A stretch of DNA of 64,000 nucleotides, from contig CM025856.1 of the NCBI GenBank assembly GCA_003952965.2, forward strand, positions 13,162,386 through 13,226,385, written 5' to 3'. Position 1 is the stretch's first letter. Each line of letters opens with the position of its first letter. The notes under the pieces were generated by a model. The model saw only the letters and a program-made list of their open reading frames with translations. It searched no databases and was not told the origin of the DNA. Positions 49,382-60,304 of the stretch are shown here, one piece after another. The translations under genes and the position numbers were made by a program. This DNA comes from Morella rubra (Eukaryota; Streptophyta; Magnoliopsida; Fagales; Myricaceae).

Positions 49382-49828
49382 TGTTAGAAAAACTCATGAC
49401 CCATGGAGCATCCACATGGGTATTTAGACCCATATAATTTTAAGATGAAGTTTGAATTATAGTTGAATGAATATTTTATCCATATCTCTATTTAAATTCA
49501 AACTTAGCTGATTTCTCTCCTAGGGACTCTCTGCATGAGATTCTCACGTACATTTATTTTAAAAAATAAACGTAGAGAGAAAAAGCAATCGACATATTCT
49601 AAACAGCCCCACGGAGAACTTTATCTCAAGGCATCAAGGCTTCCATCTTTTTTACCTTGGATTTGAAATGTGAAATTCACAAGGAGACTCTGGTAGCCTC
49701 CTGAACGACTTGAGAGCAGTGTTCATGGATCATAGATCGTGGGTTGTAAGACGAGCATCAGATATTCTTGCAAATTGGAGCTTCCGCACCAAGTATTTTG
49801 GATACCCACTCCGTTTGGTAATCTAACA
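49382..49828 (+). repeat. 5' LTR of old Copia
   Basis: TGTTAGAAAA to ATCTAACA, 447 bp, same length as its partner. Confidence 0.93.
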
Positions 49829-49829
49829 T

Positions 49830-49841
49830 TTGTATTAGAGC
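49830..49841 (+). other. decayed primer-binding site
   Basis: Reads TTGTATTAGAGC against the standard TGGTATCAGAGC; the differences include a C-to-T change. Confidence 0.7.
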
Positions 49842-50629
49842 AAGGTTAGCTAGTTTTTGCCTTGTTTAACATGTTTTGATTTAATCTGTGATGATTGAAT
49901 AACATGTTTTAATTTTGGTTTTAAATTTTTTAATATTAAAATTGTTGTGAGCATGTTGAAAATTTGTTTAACATGTTTTTGGATTTTGTGTATGATATAT
50001 GGCGAGAATCACATGAGAATATGCAATGAAATTTTTTTTTTCAATTTTAAATCGATATTACACATATGTATCTTTGAAATTGTATGAAGAATGAACCAAA
50101 TTACTTTTAACAAAAATTGCTCCAGATATGTTTGATGTGCACATTATGTTTTAAACTTGTTTCATCGTGTTTCATCAAGGGAAAAAACTATTTTCTCCAA
50201 GAAGTGCACGGAGGCAAGGTGAGACCACCGCTGCTGCACATGGCCGGAGCCACTCCAGAGTGCCCGGTAAGGCTCATGACGGAGTTCTATGGTGTCTGGC
50301 TGCCTTGGAGGCTGCAGACACCACAAAGAGAACACACCCATATAATACACGGGTGTGTAGGTGGCCATTGGTGGCCTGGGCATCTCACGTTCGGCCAGGA
50401 TCTGGCCAGAAGTGGCCAACAAAGTGGTTGGTGGCAACCAGCAGGGGCTGGCCACCAACCTCACTCATTGGGGCACCAAACGGCGCCTAGACATAGGATG
50501 TCTAGGTCAGCCGTTTAGGCCACACGGGCAGGGCATTTTTGCCCTACCTGACCCACACTTGGGCTAGGTTTTTTACACCTAAGCCCAACGTGCTTTAGGC
50601 TTGAAAAGAAAAAAAGGTAGCGATTAAAT

Positions 50630-50706
50630 TGTAGGCACGGGGGTTCGAACCCCGCACGCCAAAGATGAATGGCATGCGGCTGACTGCTGAGCCATTGAGT
50701 GGCTCA
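50630..50706 (-). ncRNA. tRNA-like Pol III promoter sequence 1
   Basis: The minus strand has an A-box (TGGCTCAGCAG, fits TRGYNNANNNG) and a B-box (GGTTCGAACCC) about 42 bases apart. A perfect 5-bp T-stem with a 7-base loop (CGGGG-TTCGAAC-CCCCG) surrounds the B-box. No matching acceptor stem, so not a functional tRNA. More likely a SINE head or tRNA relic. Confidence 0.55.
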
Positions 50707-50766
50707 TGTCAATTTCCACCTTCTGTTTAAAATATTTCTTCTTTGTGTATATGAAATATTTTTTGT

Positions 50767-50841
50767 TGGCGAGAGGATTCGAACCTCAGCAGCATAGCTC
50801 AAAAGAGGCATGGTCGAACCATTGGGCTACGTGCTCACCAG
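50767..50841 (-). ncRNA. tRNA-like Pol III promoter sequence 2
   Basis: The minus strand starts TGGTGAG and ends CTCGCCA, which can pair as a 7-bp acceptor stem with one G-T pair. Between them lie an A-box (TAGCCCAATGG), a B-box (GGTTCGAATCC) and a 4-bp T-stem. The anticodon arm is not canonical, so I would not assign an amino acid. Could be a degenerate tRNA or the head of a SINE. Confidence 0.5.
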
Positions 50842-51289
50842 TGCTTATATACTTGTTTTATTTTTTAAAATTTATTGTTTTATTGCCTAACTAGTGGGCT
50901 GCCAGATTGTATTTTGAGTGCACTCTATTTCATTAAAATTTGAATATGCATGTTTAAATTAATTATATTAGTGTATAATTATTGTTAGCATGATTGTGAA
51001 TATAATTTGTTGTTTATTCATAATCTGTTTTGTGCTTAATACGTAAACTGTATTGCATATTTGTCATGAAATTGAATTAAATTTGTTTAATCCGTGAATT
51101 TTATTTAAAATCAATTGGATATTTCTTTCTAACTTACGTAGTGGGAGATGATTACTAGCATAACAAAATTTTCGATCTCACTATGTAGGAAAGAATTTAA
51201 TGGTCTAGTTAGTATTTTGGAATAAATTTTAAATGTGTGCTAATATCAAATTTGTGCATTGAATGTAGTGAAATGGTCACAAAAAGTGT

Positions 51290-52110
51290 AGTTGCTGACT
51301 GATCAAGGGAGAGAAATTGGACGGTACCAACTATGACATGTGACATAGAGAGATTCAATACCTATAGAATGAACAAGAAGTCTTGGAGAATGTGACCTCA
51401 AGTATGTCCGAACCTGAAGATGAGAGTACTGTCCAACATCATTGGGACATTGAGGCTCACAAAGCCTAGGCTAAAAAGGATAGGTGCGCGTGCTTTACTA
51501 TGTTAAGCAGCATGCACAATGATCTGATTTGGGCGTTTGAGAACTACCCAACTCCGAGGAAAATCCAACTAAAAGTTGCTTATGGGGGTACATCTGCAAC
51601 TAGGTTGCGTGCTCTTACCTTGAGGTTTGAGCAGTACGTTATGGACCTAAAGCATACCATGACTGTCCATTTGAGAAACATGTCTGCCTTGATTCATGAT
51701 CTAAAGGCTACAGGTGTTAATCTCATAGATGAGCAGCAAGTTTAGGCTGCGAAATGTTCACTGCCATAGTCCTCATGGGGACAAATGAAAATAGTGTTGA
51801 CTCATAGTGAGAATATCAAGACATTTGCTGATATTTCTCACCATTTGGAGCTAGAGGCAGAGCGCGGGACTGTGGACTGTCTAACTGTGCTTGTTGCTCA
51901 AGGTGGGCAACGCAAGACATTTAGGCCTAAGCGCAAAGCGACTAAGAAATCAACTGGTATAGCAAAGGGTCTTGGGCTTAATAATGAAAAAACTGCAAAG
52001 CGCCACGGAGGCAAGCATGCTGGCAAGAAACAAGACCAAGATGAAATGCTATAACTGTGTTCAGAAGGGTCACTCACTCATGAGTGCACTAAGCCGAAGA
52101 AGGTACTATT
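51290..52110 (+). pseudogene. old Copia gag, decayed
   Basis: Gag-like frame from about 51312 (KLDGTNYDMW-like start, with stops) through 51500-51745 (LRALTLRFEQYVMDLKHTM, IHDLKATGVNL) and 51785-52054 (DISHHLELEAER, then a basic tail). A broken zinc knuckle (CYNCVQKGHS) follows at about 52048. Stops at 51467 and 51743 replace expected Trp and Gln codons. Confidence 0.82.
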
Positions 52111-55100
52111 TGAACCCAATTCTCTCTTTATTTTTGTTTGTTCACATGTATACATTGCTCACTCGATCCCTGAATGGATTGTAGATATAGAAGCAACCAA
52201 ACATGTAGCTAGAGATTGAGTTGGATTTGTAGATTACAGAAAACTATCAATAGGCAAAGAGTACGTTATTTTGGGTAATAGAACGAGAGAAGAAGTGTTA
52301 GGAGTTGGAATTTTTCAACTCAAGATGCGTCTGGGACATACGTTACTTCTCTTGATGTATTCTATGTAATGATCTATTTTCAGTTATTTCCATGTTAGAC
52401 CTTGGTTTTAGTTTTCATTTTGATAGGCCATAGATAGATTTTTATTTAAATAAGGCTTTGTATGGACAAAGTTTTTTAAATAATGGTTTCTTTATGTTGG
52501 ATTTAGAATGTTCCTCTTTTTCTTACATTGTCGATAATGATGATGTAATTTCTGACTCTGCGAAATGGAATGCTAGACTAAGACACATAGAAAAAGATAG
52601 AATGGCTAGACTAGCTAGAGAAGGCCTATTGGGGTCTCTCATTAATGTAAGCCTACCTGTGTGTGAGCCTTGTTTAGCCGGTAAAGCATGTAGGAAACCT
52701 TTTAGTAAGGCACCTAGGGCATCTCATCCTCTAGAATTAGTCCATTCAGATATTTGCAGACCTATGAACGTAAAGGCATGCCATGGTGCATCTTATTTCC
52801 TCACTTTGATAGATGATTATTCCCATTTCAATTACATTTATCTGATCTTCTATCGTTATGAAGCATTGGATTGCTTCAAGCATTTTTAGGCAGAGGTTGA
52901 GAATCAAAAAGAGAGGAATTTAAAAATTCTTCGAACTGATCGAGGTTGTGAATATCTATCCACTTAGTTTCAGCAATTGTGTGAGGAAAAAGGTATACGC
53001 AGGCAATTAATGATCCTTGGAACTCTGCAACAAAATGGTGTTGCAGAAAGAAGGAAATTGTACTTTATTGAAAATGGTTAGATTAATGATGGTGCAGGCC
53101 AACCTCCCAATATCTTTTTGGGGGGATGCTCTTATGACTGCTACCTACATCCTTAACTGAGTGCCTTCGAAGTCAGTTCCTAACACCCCATATGAATCCT
53201 GGAATGACGCAAAACCTATTTTGGAGCATTTTCGGCCTTGGGGTTTTGTGGGATTTGTTCACAGCATATCCCATAAGTTTAGAAAACTAGGCCCTAGAGC
53301 TAACAAACATATCTTTATAAGATACTCAGAAAGTTCAAAGGGACACGTGATGTTTGGTGAACATTCCAATGGAGGAATGACTGAGATAGAGTCACGTGAT
53401 GTCACATTCATCGAGAATGATTTTCCAGATATCGGTGAAGCAAAGAAAAGTCTTGAACTCTTTGAGTTACAAGAGTTTGAAGGGGTCACACCATTTTTTG
53501 TTGAAGGTGGAGATTTTGTATCTCAGCTGAAATCACTAGAGAGATTAGTAGTGACTTAGCTCCTAGTGGGAGTGTACTACTAGAGAGTGACTTACAAGGG
53601 CCTCAGATACATAGAAGTAAACATGGAACAATTCCCCGTCGTCGTTATGAGATTGAAGGGGAATCTTTCATGTGCGCTTTGTATGACCCTAATGAGTTTT
53701 CTTCGTATAAAGAAGCATTAGCTTCACCTGTCTCAAATGAATAGTTGGTTGCTATGAGGGATGAGATAAGTTCAATGGCAAAGAACCAAGTGTAGGAATT
53801 AGTTGATCTTCCACCTAGGCGTAAGACCATTGGAAACAAATGGGTCTTAAAAATTAAGTGCAAGGAAGATGGATCAATTGATAAGTATAAGGTCCGTCTC
53901 GTGGCGAAAGGTTATACCCAGAGAAAAGGTATAGACTATGAAGAAACATTCTCCTCAGTGGTGAGAATTGCTTCTATTCGCCTCATTCTAGCTATTGTTG
54001 CATCCTTAGATTTGGAACTTTTCCAAATGGATGTGAAAACAGTATTTCTCAATAGAGAACTACACGAAGAAATCTATATGGATCAATTTGTTGGTTTTGA
54101 GGCCCAAGGACAAGAGCACAAAATATGTCAGCTCAAATGTTCCATATATGGTCTTAAACAGTCGTCTAGACAATGGTACTTTAAATTTCACGAGGTCATC
54201 ACTTTGTTTGGCTTTGAAATGTTGGAAGAGGACCATTGTGTGTATGTCAAGCATACAGGAAAGAACTTTGTGATTCTATCATTGTATGTAGATGACATTT
54301 TGTTAGCTAGAAATGAGTGTCACCACCAAAGAGTGGTTGTCCTCTACTTTTGAGACGAAGGAGATGGGTGAGGAAAATTTTATGCTTGGAGTCAAGATCT
54401 TTAGAGATCGATCTAGGAAGCTTTTTGGATTGTCTCAAGAGACATACATCAAGAGGATTCTAGAACGATTCCATATGCATAATTCGAAACCCATAGACAC
54501 TCCAATCGAGAAGGGATATACATTGAGCCTTGATAATTTCCCAATGGCTAGGGTCCCATACATGATGGAGACCGGACCTAGGGTTCCCTATGCAAATGCA
54601 TGTATGCTATGATGTGTACTCGACCGGACATTTGCTTTGCAGTAGGTATGGTAAGTCGTTATCAAAGTAACCTTGGACCTGTTAATTGGCAAACGGTGAA
54701 CATAATCTTTCAATATTTGCATGAGACTTCGGATCTCATTGTTTACTATTAGGGTGGAGATATGAGATTGAGAGGTTATTGTGATGCTGATTGGGCTAGC
54801 GATAGAGATGAACGTAAATCCACTACAGGTTACGCATTCCTGCTTTGTGCAGGAACCATCTCTTGGTGCAGTAAGAAACAATCATGCATAGCTTTGTCCA
54901 CGATGGAGTCTTAGTATGTTGCTTGTTCAGCAGCAGTACAAGAGGCTATTTGGATGAGGAGATTCTTTCAGCGCCTATCTGTTACGGCTCTCGCAGATGA
55001 AGCCGTTAAGATATATAGTGATAGTATGGCGGTTTTGACATATACTAAGGATCCCAAATACTATGGAAAGACCAAACACATTGACATTCGTTATCACTAC

Positions 55101-55241
55101 ATTCGTGACATTGTTGAGCGGAGAAAGGTGATCCTACAACATATCTCCACTAGCAAGATGGTAGCCGACCCTCTTACTAAGGCTATTGCTAGAGATATTT
55201 TCCAGATTTATGTTAGGAGTTTGGGACTTCGTAGGATTTAA
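52110..55241 (+). pseudogene. old Copia pol, decayed
   Basis: Successive fragments give pre-integrase and integrase (KWNARLRHIEKDRMARLARE; CEPCLAGKACRKPF; LELVHSDICRPM; TLIDDYSHF), integrase C-terminus (53161-53559), RT (53901-54353: KGYTQRKGIDYEETFSSVVR, QMDVKTVFLN, YGLKQSSRQWYFKFHEV, LYVDDILLA), then a frame change to 54313-54612. RNase H follows (DADWAS, then 54954-55241: YSDSMAVLTYTKDPKYYGK, KHIDIRYHYIRD, MVADPLTKAI). Stops at 52965, 53158, 53742, 53793 and 54750 interrupt it. Cannot encode an active enzyme. Confidence 0.9.
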
Positions 55242-56348
55242 TATATGTTGTTTATGGACATCTCATTTGACATTTGTAATAAAATGTATCTTTTGCATTA
55301 ATGATATTGTTTATTTTTTCATACACATTGTGTTTTAAATTGATATTTTATAGCACACATTGTTGATGTGTCACCAGGTTATGATCAATCCACTAACATG
55401 GATGATCACCCCAGCGCTTGGATAGTGAGAGGGATGAGACAAAGTTATTACTTTGGTACTTAGAAAGTGAGCAAGTAATTGTCTTGACGTTTCAGTAACG
55501 TGCAAGATTATTTTTAATGTCGCCTTAGCTATGCTATGATGAGACTTATCAAAGTCGCACATGAAGAATACACAAAACTTCATGAAACCTGAATAAAGCC
55601 GAATGTGAGATCTTATACAGGCATTTGGAGAGCGACTTTAGTAAGAAGCTCAGATTAGTGCGCCTTCGTGGCGACTAGATTAAGATTTGTACGGAGTTGG
55701 AGTGTGACAAGCCCATTTGAGCAGGAGCTCCGCCGTAGCATACATTTCATACTGTATGTGCTATTGCCGACCAATTGAGGGAGTGACGGATGATTCCCTA
55801 TTCCATCACTATGTGAGCCCTTATAGATCTATTGATGATCTACTCTGTGCCCTTCGAACCTAGAACTATGTCGTGAAGTGGATACTTGATGACGCTACTT
55901 TAGCATGTTTTCTTAGGACCACGATTTATACGGTTTCGCAGAATATGTCTAGGAAAGCGGTCAAGTAGAAACGAATTGGCTTGAGTGTCTAGGGAAGATT
56001 ATTTTGGATACACACCTTTATTTTATGGCTTATAGTCTGGACGATTATGTCATTTTGTGTTGACACAATCATGAGCATATTATATGATGTGAGATCGAGT
56101 ATTGCTTTAAGCTTTGATGCTTATAAGGGATTAAAAGGACTCGATCTAGTGTGATCAAATAGTTGGGGCATGGACGAGATATTTTTGAGTGAGGTGCTAT
56201 GTTGGTTAGATGGTAACTTGATATAGCCCTCATACCCTATGCTTTTTCGTTAGGTCGCACGCTTCATTTCCATTATGTAAGGATGACGAGATAAGAGTTC
56301 AAGTGGAGACAGTTCGAAGGGATGACACCAATGTGGATGAGTGGGAGA
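55242..56348 (+). other. old Copia 3' untranslated region
   Basis: About 1.1 kb between the RNase H stop and the 3' LTR, with no open frame of note. Ends in a purine-rich GATGAGTGGGAGA (56336-56348), the decayed polypurine tract. Confidence 0.65.
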
Positions 56349-56795
56349 TGTTAGAAAAACCAATACTCATGGAGCATCCACATGGGTATTTAGACCCATG
56401 TAATTTTAAGCTAAATTTTGAATTATAGTTGAATTGAATATCTCATCCAGATCTCTATTTGAATTCAAATTTAGATGATTTCTCTCCTAGGGACTATCTC
56501 TGTGAGATTCTCACATATGTTTATTTAAGAAAATAAATGTAGAGAGAAAAATCAATTGACATATTCTAAACAGTCTCATAGAGAACTTTATCTTAAGGCA
56601 TCAAGACTTCCATCTTTTTTGTCTTGGATTTGAAGTGTGGAATTCACAAGAAAACTCTGGTAGCCTCCTGAATGACTTGAGAGTAGTGTTCATAGATCGT
56701 AGATCGTGGGCTGTTAGACGAGCATCAGATATTCCCCCAAATCGGAGCTTCCGCACCATGTATTTCGGATACCCACTCCATTTGGTAATCTAACA
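56349..56795 (+). repeat. 3' LTR of old Copia
   Basis: TGTTAGAAAA to ATCTAACA, 447 bp, preceded by the polypurine tract and followed by AATAA. Confidence 0.93.
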
Positions 56796-57110
56796 AATAA
56801 AAAGGGGCCTAATTGGATATCAGAGAATAATATAAAGGATGATCATAGTTAATACGTTTCCCTTCTCGTGCAGGGTACACGTAAAAAATTGCACTCTCCA
56901 CATATTTCAAACATTCTTCCTTTTAAAATGATGGATAAGGTAATCATTTTTTTTTATTATATTAGACAAAGATATTCTCCTATAATTTTTTCTCGGACTT
57001 TCACCATACAATTAATGAATACAATACAATATTCATTTAATGCACATAGAATAGTATAGGATTTACTTTGCTTCAAATTTTAAGTGAACAGTATTAGAGG
57101 GGAGCTGACG
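56796..57110. repeat. tandem duplication unit 1, right-hand block
   Basis: Shares with 59080-59405 the ordered landmarks GGGCCTA-TT-GATATCAG, GGATGATCATAGTTAATA, GTTTCCCTT, CTTCCTWTTAAAATGATGG, TTCATTTAATRCAC and GATTTACTTTGCTT. It is the continuation of unit 1 after the Copia insertion. Confidence 0.75.
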
Positions 57111-57319
57111 TGTCAGGAATGGCAACGTGTTGAGTCAGATGGGTCAAAGTTGCGTGACTTGGCAGTAAGAGCTTATGTGTCAAAGTTGCGTTGTTTGTGT
57201 TGGGTGGAGGGACCTGCAACGGCACAACGGAAGGAGGATCTAGTTTTATTTTTTTTTTATCATTTATATTTATTTATTATATTGAATCTTGTTTTGCACG
57301 TCCGACACGAAATATTTTG
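57111..57319. other. junction between duplication units
   Basis: GC-richer, unmatched sequence ending in a T-rich tract. No gene recognised. Confidence 0.4.
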
Positions 57320-58620
57320 AAACAATAAACAACTTTGGACAGCTACCATATGCAACCTGGGTGTTTGGGTATAGCCTTCACCGCTAGCAAGAAAAAAAAC
57401 GTATTAACAATATAAAAAAAAAAAACCAACTAGGCTTTTACATTTGGTTTACGTTTCCCCGAGCCGGCATTGAGTACTGAAATTCTCAGTTCACACTGTT
57501 TGAAGTATTTTTAGCATCAGAATCCAGACTTTCTTGGATGACACCGCTGGATTTCAATTTTCACACTACTGATCTCCGAAATCCGAACAGAGAAAAAGAA
57601 TAAGAATAATTCATTACTGGATGTAACCAAAGGTATCCGGATGACACCGCTGGATTTTACATGTGCCTTTTCTATCAAATCCTTTAGATGGACAGCTTGG
57701 AATTCCAACCAAACCAAAAATAATAAACGAAGAAAGGCCTCTGGCTTTGACATGCAAATGTGATCAAAATAATTGTCTCCCATGTGCTGCAGCACATTAT
57801 AATACCTGCAATTGTAAACGGGTTACTTTTGGTGCATGTGGGATTGCGACATACGGTCTTGGATTAGATTCCTTTTCAGTATTATATTAGTGACATAATC
57901 GAGAAATTAGGTTTTGAATGGTCTAGTCTCATTAGAGTTTTTTTTTATGGCTCTAAGCTAACCAAGTGGGACAAAATTACGCTACATTAATTAGTCCGAG
58001 TTTGGTGTACAAGAATATAATAGATTCTCCTCGTTGCTATTAAAACTAAAAAACTGCAATTGGATCAAAACACATTGCTAATGGGGTTAATCACAATTTT
58101 TCTCCTCAAACTATTACTGGATTCTCAAATACCCCCAAAAACTTTAACTCGTTGTAATTGATCACCCCGCAAACTATACTTCTCGTTGCAATTTGATCCT
58201 CCAACCTGTTGAAGTTATTATATCGAACGGTTTCGGTCTCACATAAACGACACCTGACCTTCTCCTTACTTGAAAAGACAAATTTGACCAGGTCGATTCT
58301 AACCAAGTCATCTTTTTTTTTTTGATAAAAAAATCAGCTAACTTCATATTATTTTTTCGCTCTACGAATTGTTAGAAGTATTGTAGAAGGTTAGGGTGGA
58401 CTAAAACTAGGGTAAAATTGTATTTTCACGTAACAAGAAGGTCAATGTCTATTACCTGGGATAAAAACCGTTCGACATAATGGCTCAAATCGGTTAAGGG
58501 TTGAAATCGCAATGAGAAGTATAGTTTACTGGAGTGAGTTGCAACGAGTTAAAGTTTGTAGGGGCATTTGAGAATCGGGTGTTGGTTTGAGGTTGGAAAT
58601 TGTAATTAAACCTTGTTAAA
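57320..58620. repeat. tandem segmental duplication, unit 2
   Basis: Homologous, in the same order, to 46580-49020. Contains the GATGACACCGCTGGATTT motif twice (57536 and 57640), so a small internal duplication has also happened. Followed by the block at 59080. Confidence 0.75.
58083..58612. mobile_element. long-arm fold-back element, copy 3
   Basis: Left GGGGTTAATCACAATTTTTC, inner AACTTTAACTCGTTGTAATT and its inverse GTTGCAACGAGTTAAAGTTT, right GGAAATTGTAATTAAACC. Sits at the same place as copy 2 in the other duplication unit, so it predates the duplication. Confidence 0.72.
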
Positions 58621-58621
58621 A

Positions 58622-59025
58622 GGGTAAATTACAATTTACCCCTCAAATTATCACTCAATTCTTAAATACTTCCGCAAACTTTAATTCATTCCAAATCACC
58701 CTCAAATTATATTTCTCGTTGCAATTCCAATATCCCCCGACCTGTTGGAGCTATTATGCCGAATGATTTTTGTCCCATATAAACAGAACATGATTTTCTT
58801 CTTACATAAAAAAAAAATAAAAAAATTCCCACATCAATTCTAAGGGAATCATATATATATTTTTATTTTAATAAAGAAAAATCAGCTAACTACATCTTGT
58901 TTATTAATTCTATAGATTGCGAGAAGTACCATATATAAAAGGTTGCGAAGGGTTCTAACGAGGGCAAATTTATCTTTTCATATAAAGAGAAGTTCATGTG
59001 CTTGTCACATGAAATGTAAACTATT
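58622..59025. mobile_element. long-arm fold-back element, copy 4, truncated
   Basis: Left GGGTAAATTACAATTTACCC, continues through the family body to GAAATGTAAACTATTTGAAC, then breaks into a T run; the right arm is missing. It starts 9 bp after copy 3. Confidence 0.68.
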
Positions 59026-59079
59026 TGAACAATTTTTTTTTTGTTCAATACCTATTTATATATGTAAAGTAAAATCTAA

Positions 59080-59405
59080 AAAAGGGCCTACTTAGATATC
59101 AGAAAAAAAAAATTGTAGGATGATCATAGTTAATATGTTTCCCTTTTACAAGTCCTGTAGGCTACAGATATAGATATATACTCTATCATCCTGTCACAAT
59201 TGCACTTTCCACTTGTTCAAACTTTCTTCCTATTAAAATGATGGGTAATTTTTTTACTATATCCGATATAGATATTCTCTTCCAATTTTCTCTTCCACTT
59301 GGACACCATGCAAGGAAGACAGATACAAGTAAGTACAACCTTCATTTAATACACGAATATCATTGAATTTACTTTGCTTGAAATTTTACGGGGACAGTAT
59401 TAACC
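59080..59405. repeat. tandem duplication unit 2, right-hand block
   Basis: Matches 56796-57110 (see that entry), with an inserted stretch around 59140-59200. Confidence 0.72.
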
Positions 59406-59696
59406 ACTGTGGAGTACATTTATTGGTTATCTCTATTGAAATTGTACCTTATCATTTTAGCAAAAAAAAAAAAAATTACCCATCCAAACAAGGGCTTAGT
59501 ATTGTATAAAAAAATTACAATAATCTATATACATATATTATCCATTATCAACACTTGGTGTTACTTTCTCACATTGGTCTCGAAGAAAAAGAAAAAAATT
59601 TATTTTGTTTGCAATAAACTAATAATACTGATTCTGCAATGAGTTCAAAACAGAGATATGTTGCATTTATATAAGTAGAAACAGAGAAGTAAACTT
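59406..59696. other. intergenic, 3' of GLR copy 2
   Basis: AT-rich, no gene. Confidence 0.35.
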
Positions 59697-59855
59697 AAGC
59701 ATGCATTAACAATTATTTACAACAAAGTTAAGAACCGGGGCCGAAATAAATGTATGGATTTGATCAGTACTTCACCAATAAACAATAACGGTTTCATTTT
59801 TGGGTAATTAGCACAATAGCATTTTTGTCATCAAATAAGCCTATGAAAACGCGCA

Positions 59856-60304
59856 TTAATGGTTTTCTTCTTGTATCTCTGTAGTTCTTGATCCCTCTGG
59901 ATTTGACTGATGAGTTAACTCAATAGTTCTTGCTGCTTGAGAAGTTTGAACATTCACATCAAGATCCGCATCTTCTAGCAGAGGCGTTCCAGGATTTCTC
60001 AAGGGAGATTCCATCTGCATCAAAACTTTTGAAGGTCTTGGGGGGCTTCCAGTATTTTGTAGGAGTTCACTTGCACATTGATTACTAGAAGTATTATTTT
60101 TGTCTTGGAATAAATTTTTCCCGACAGGATGTGAGGCGTCTACACGAACAAAAATTTCTAATTTATGACGTATTCTTTGTATTACCGAGACTTGGTTACC
60201 AAACGATCTGAAGATTTGTTGCCTCTCACTGTGGAGGAACTTGAACACATAGAAGATCAGAGCTGCGACAGAAGCGACCCCAGTGATGAGAAATATAAAC
60301 GAAA
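59856..60304 (-). pseudogene. second GLR copy, C-terminal exon fragment
   Basis: The minus strand encodes the end of a GLR: the M4 helix (VASVAALIFYVFKFL), the linker QIFRSFGNQVSVIQRIRH, a hydrophilic tail (ESPLRNPGTPLLEDADLDVN) and the stop at 59856. It matches exon 5 of the 27238-32420 GLR closely, including the tail. Coding is cut at 60304 inside M4, where a Copia LTR starts. The rest of the gene, if it survives, lies right of the window. Not functional as read. Confidence 0.88.

Larger units (their letters stand above)
49842..51290 (+). other. Copia leader with GC-rich island
   Basis: Non-coding leader between primer-binding site and gag. A GC-rich island (about 50210-50560) contains GGCC-rich, GTGGCCA-type repeats and long overlapping frames on both strands with no recognisable domain. 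Followed by two tRNA-like segments. Probably includes foreign captured DNA. Confidence 0.5.
49382..56795 (+). mobile_element. old Ty1/Copia retrotransposon, 7.4 kb
   Basis: Two 447-bp LTRs (49382-49828, 56349-56795) and perfect 5-bp target duplications AATAA (49377-49381, 56796-56800). Downstream of the 5' LTR is a decayed primer-binding site. Domain order gag, protease remnant, integrase, RT, RNase H identifies Copia on the plus strand. The LTRs differ at roughly a tenth of positions by eye, and the coding region has many stops, so the element is old. Long untranslated leader (about 1.5 kb) and 3' region (about 1.1 kb). Confidence 0.93.

Noticed and set aside
50117-50567. Overlapping open frames on both strands in a GC-rich island
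   Set aside because: No recognisable domain, frames open on both strands at once as expected from high GC and GGCC repeats, and the island lies in the leader of an old Copia.
50630-50841. Functional tRNA genes
   Set aside because: Promoter boxes and parts of arms are present, but one lacks an acceptor stem and the other lacks a normal anticodon arm.
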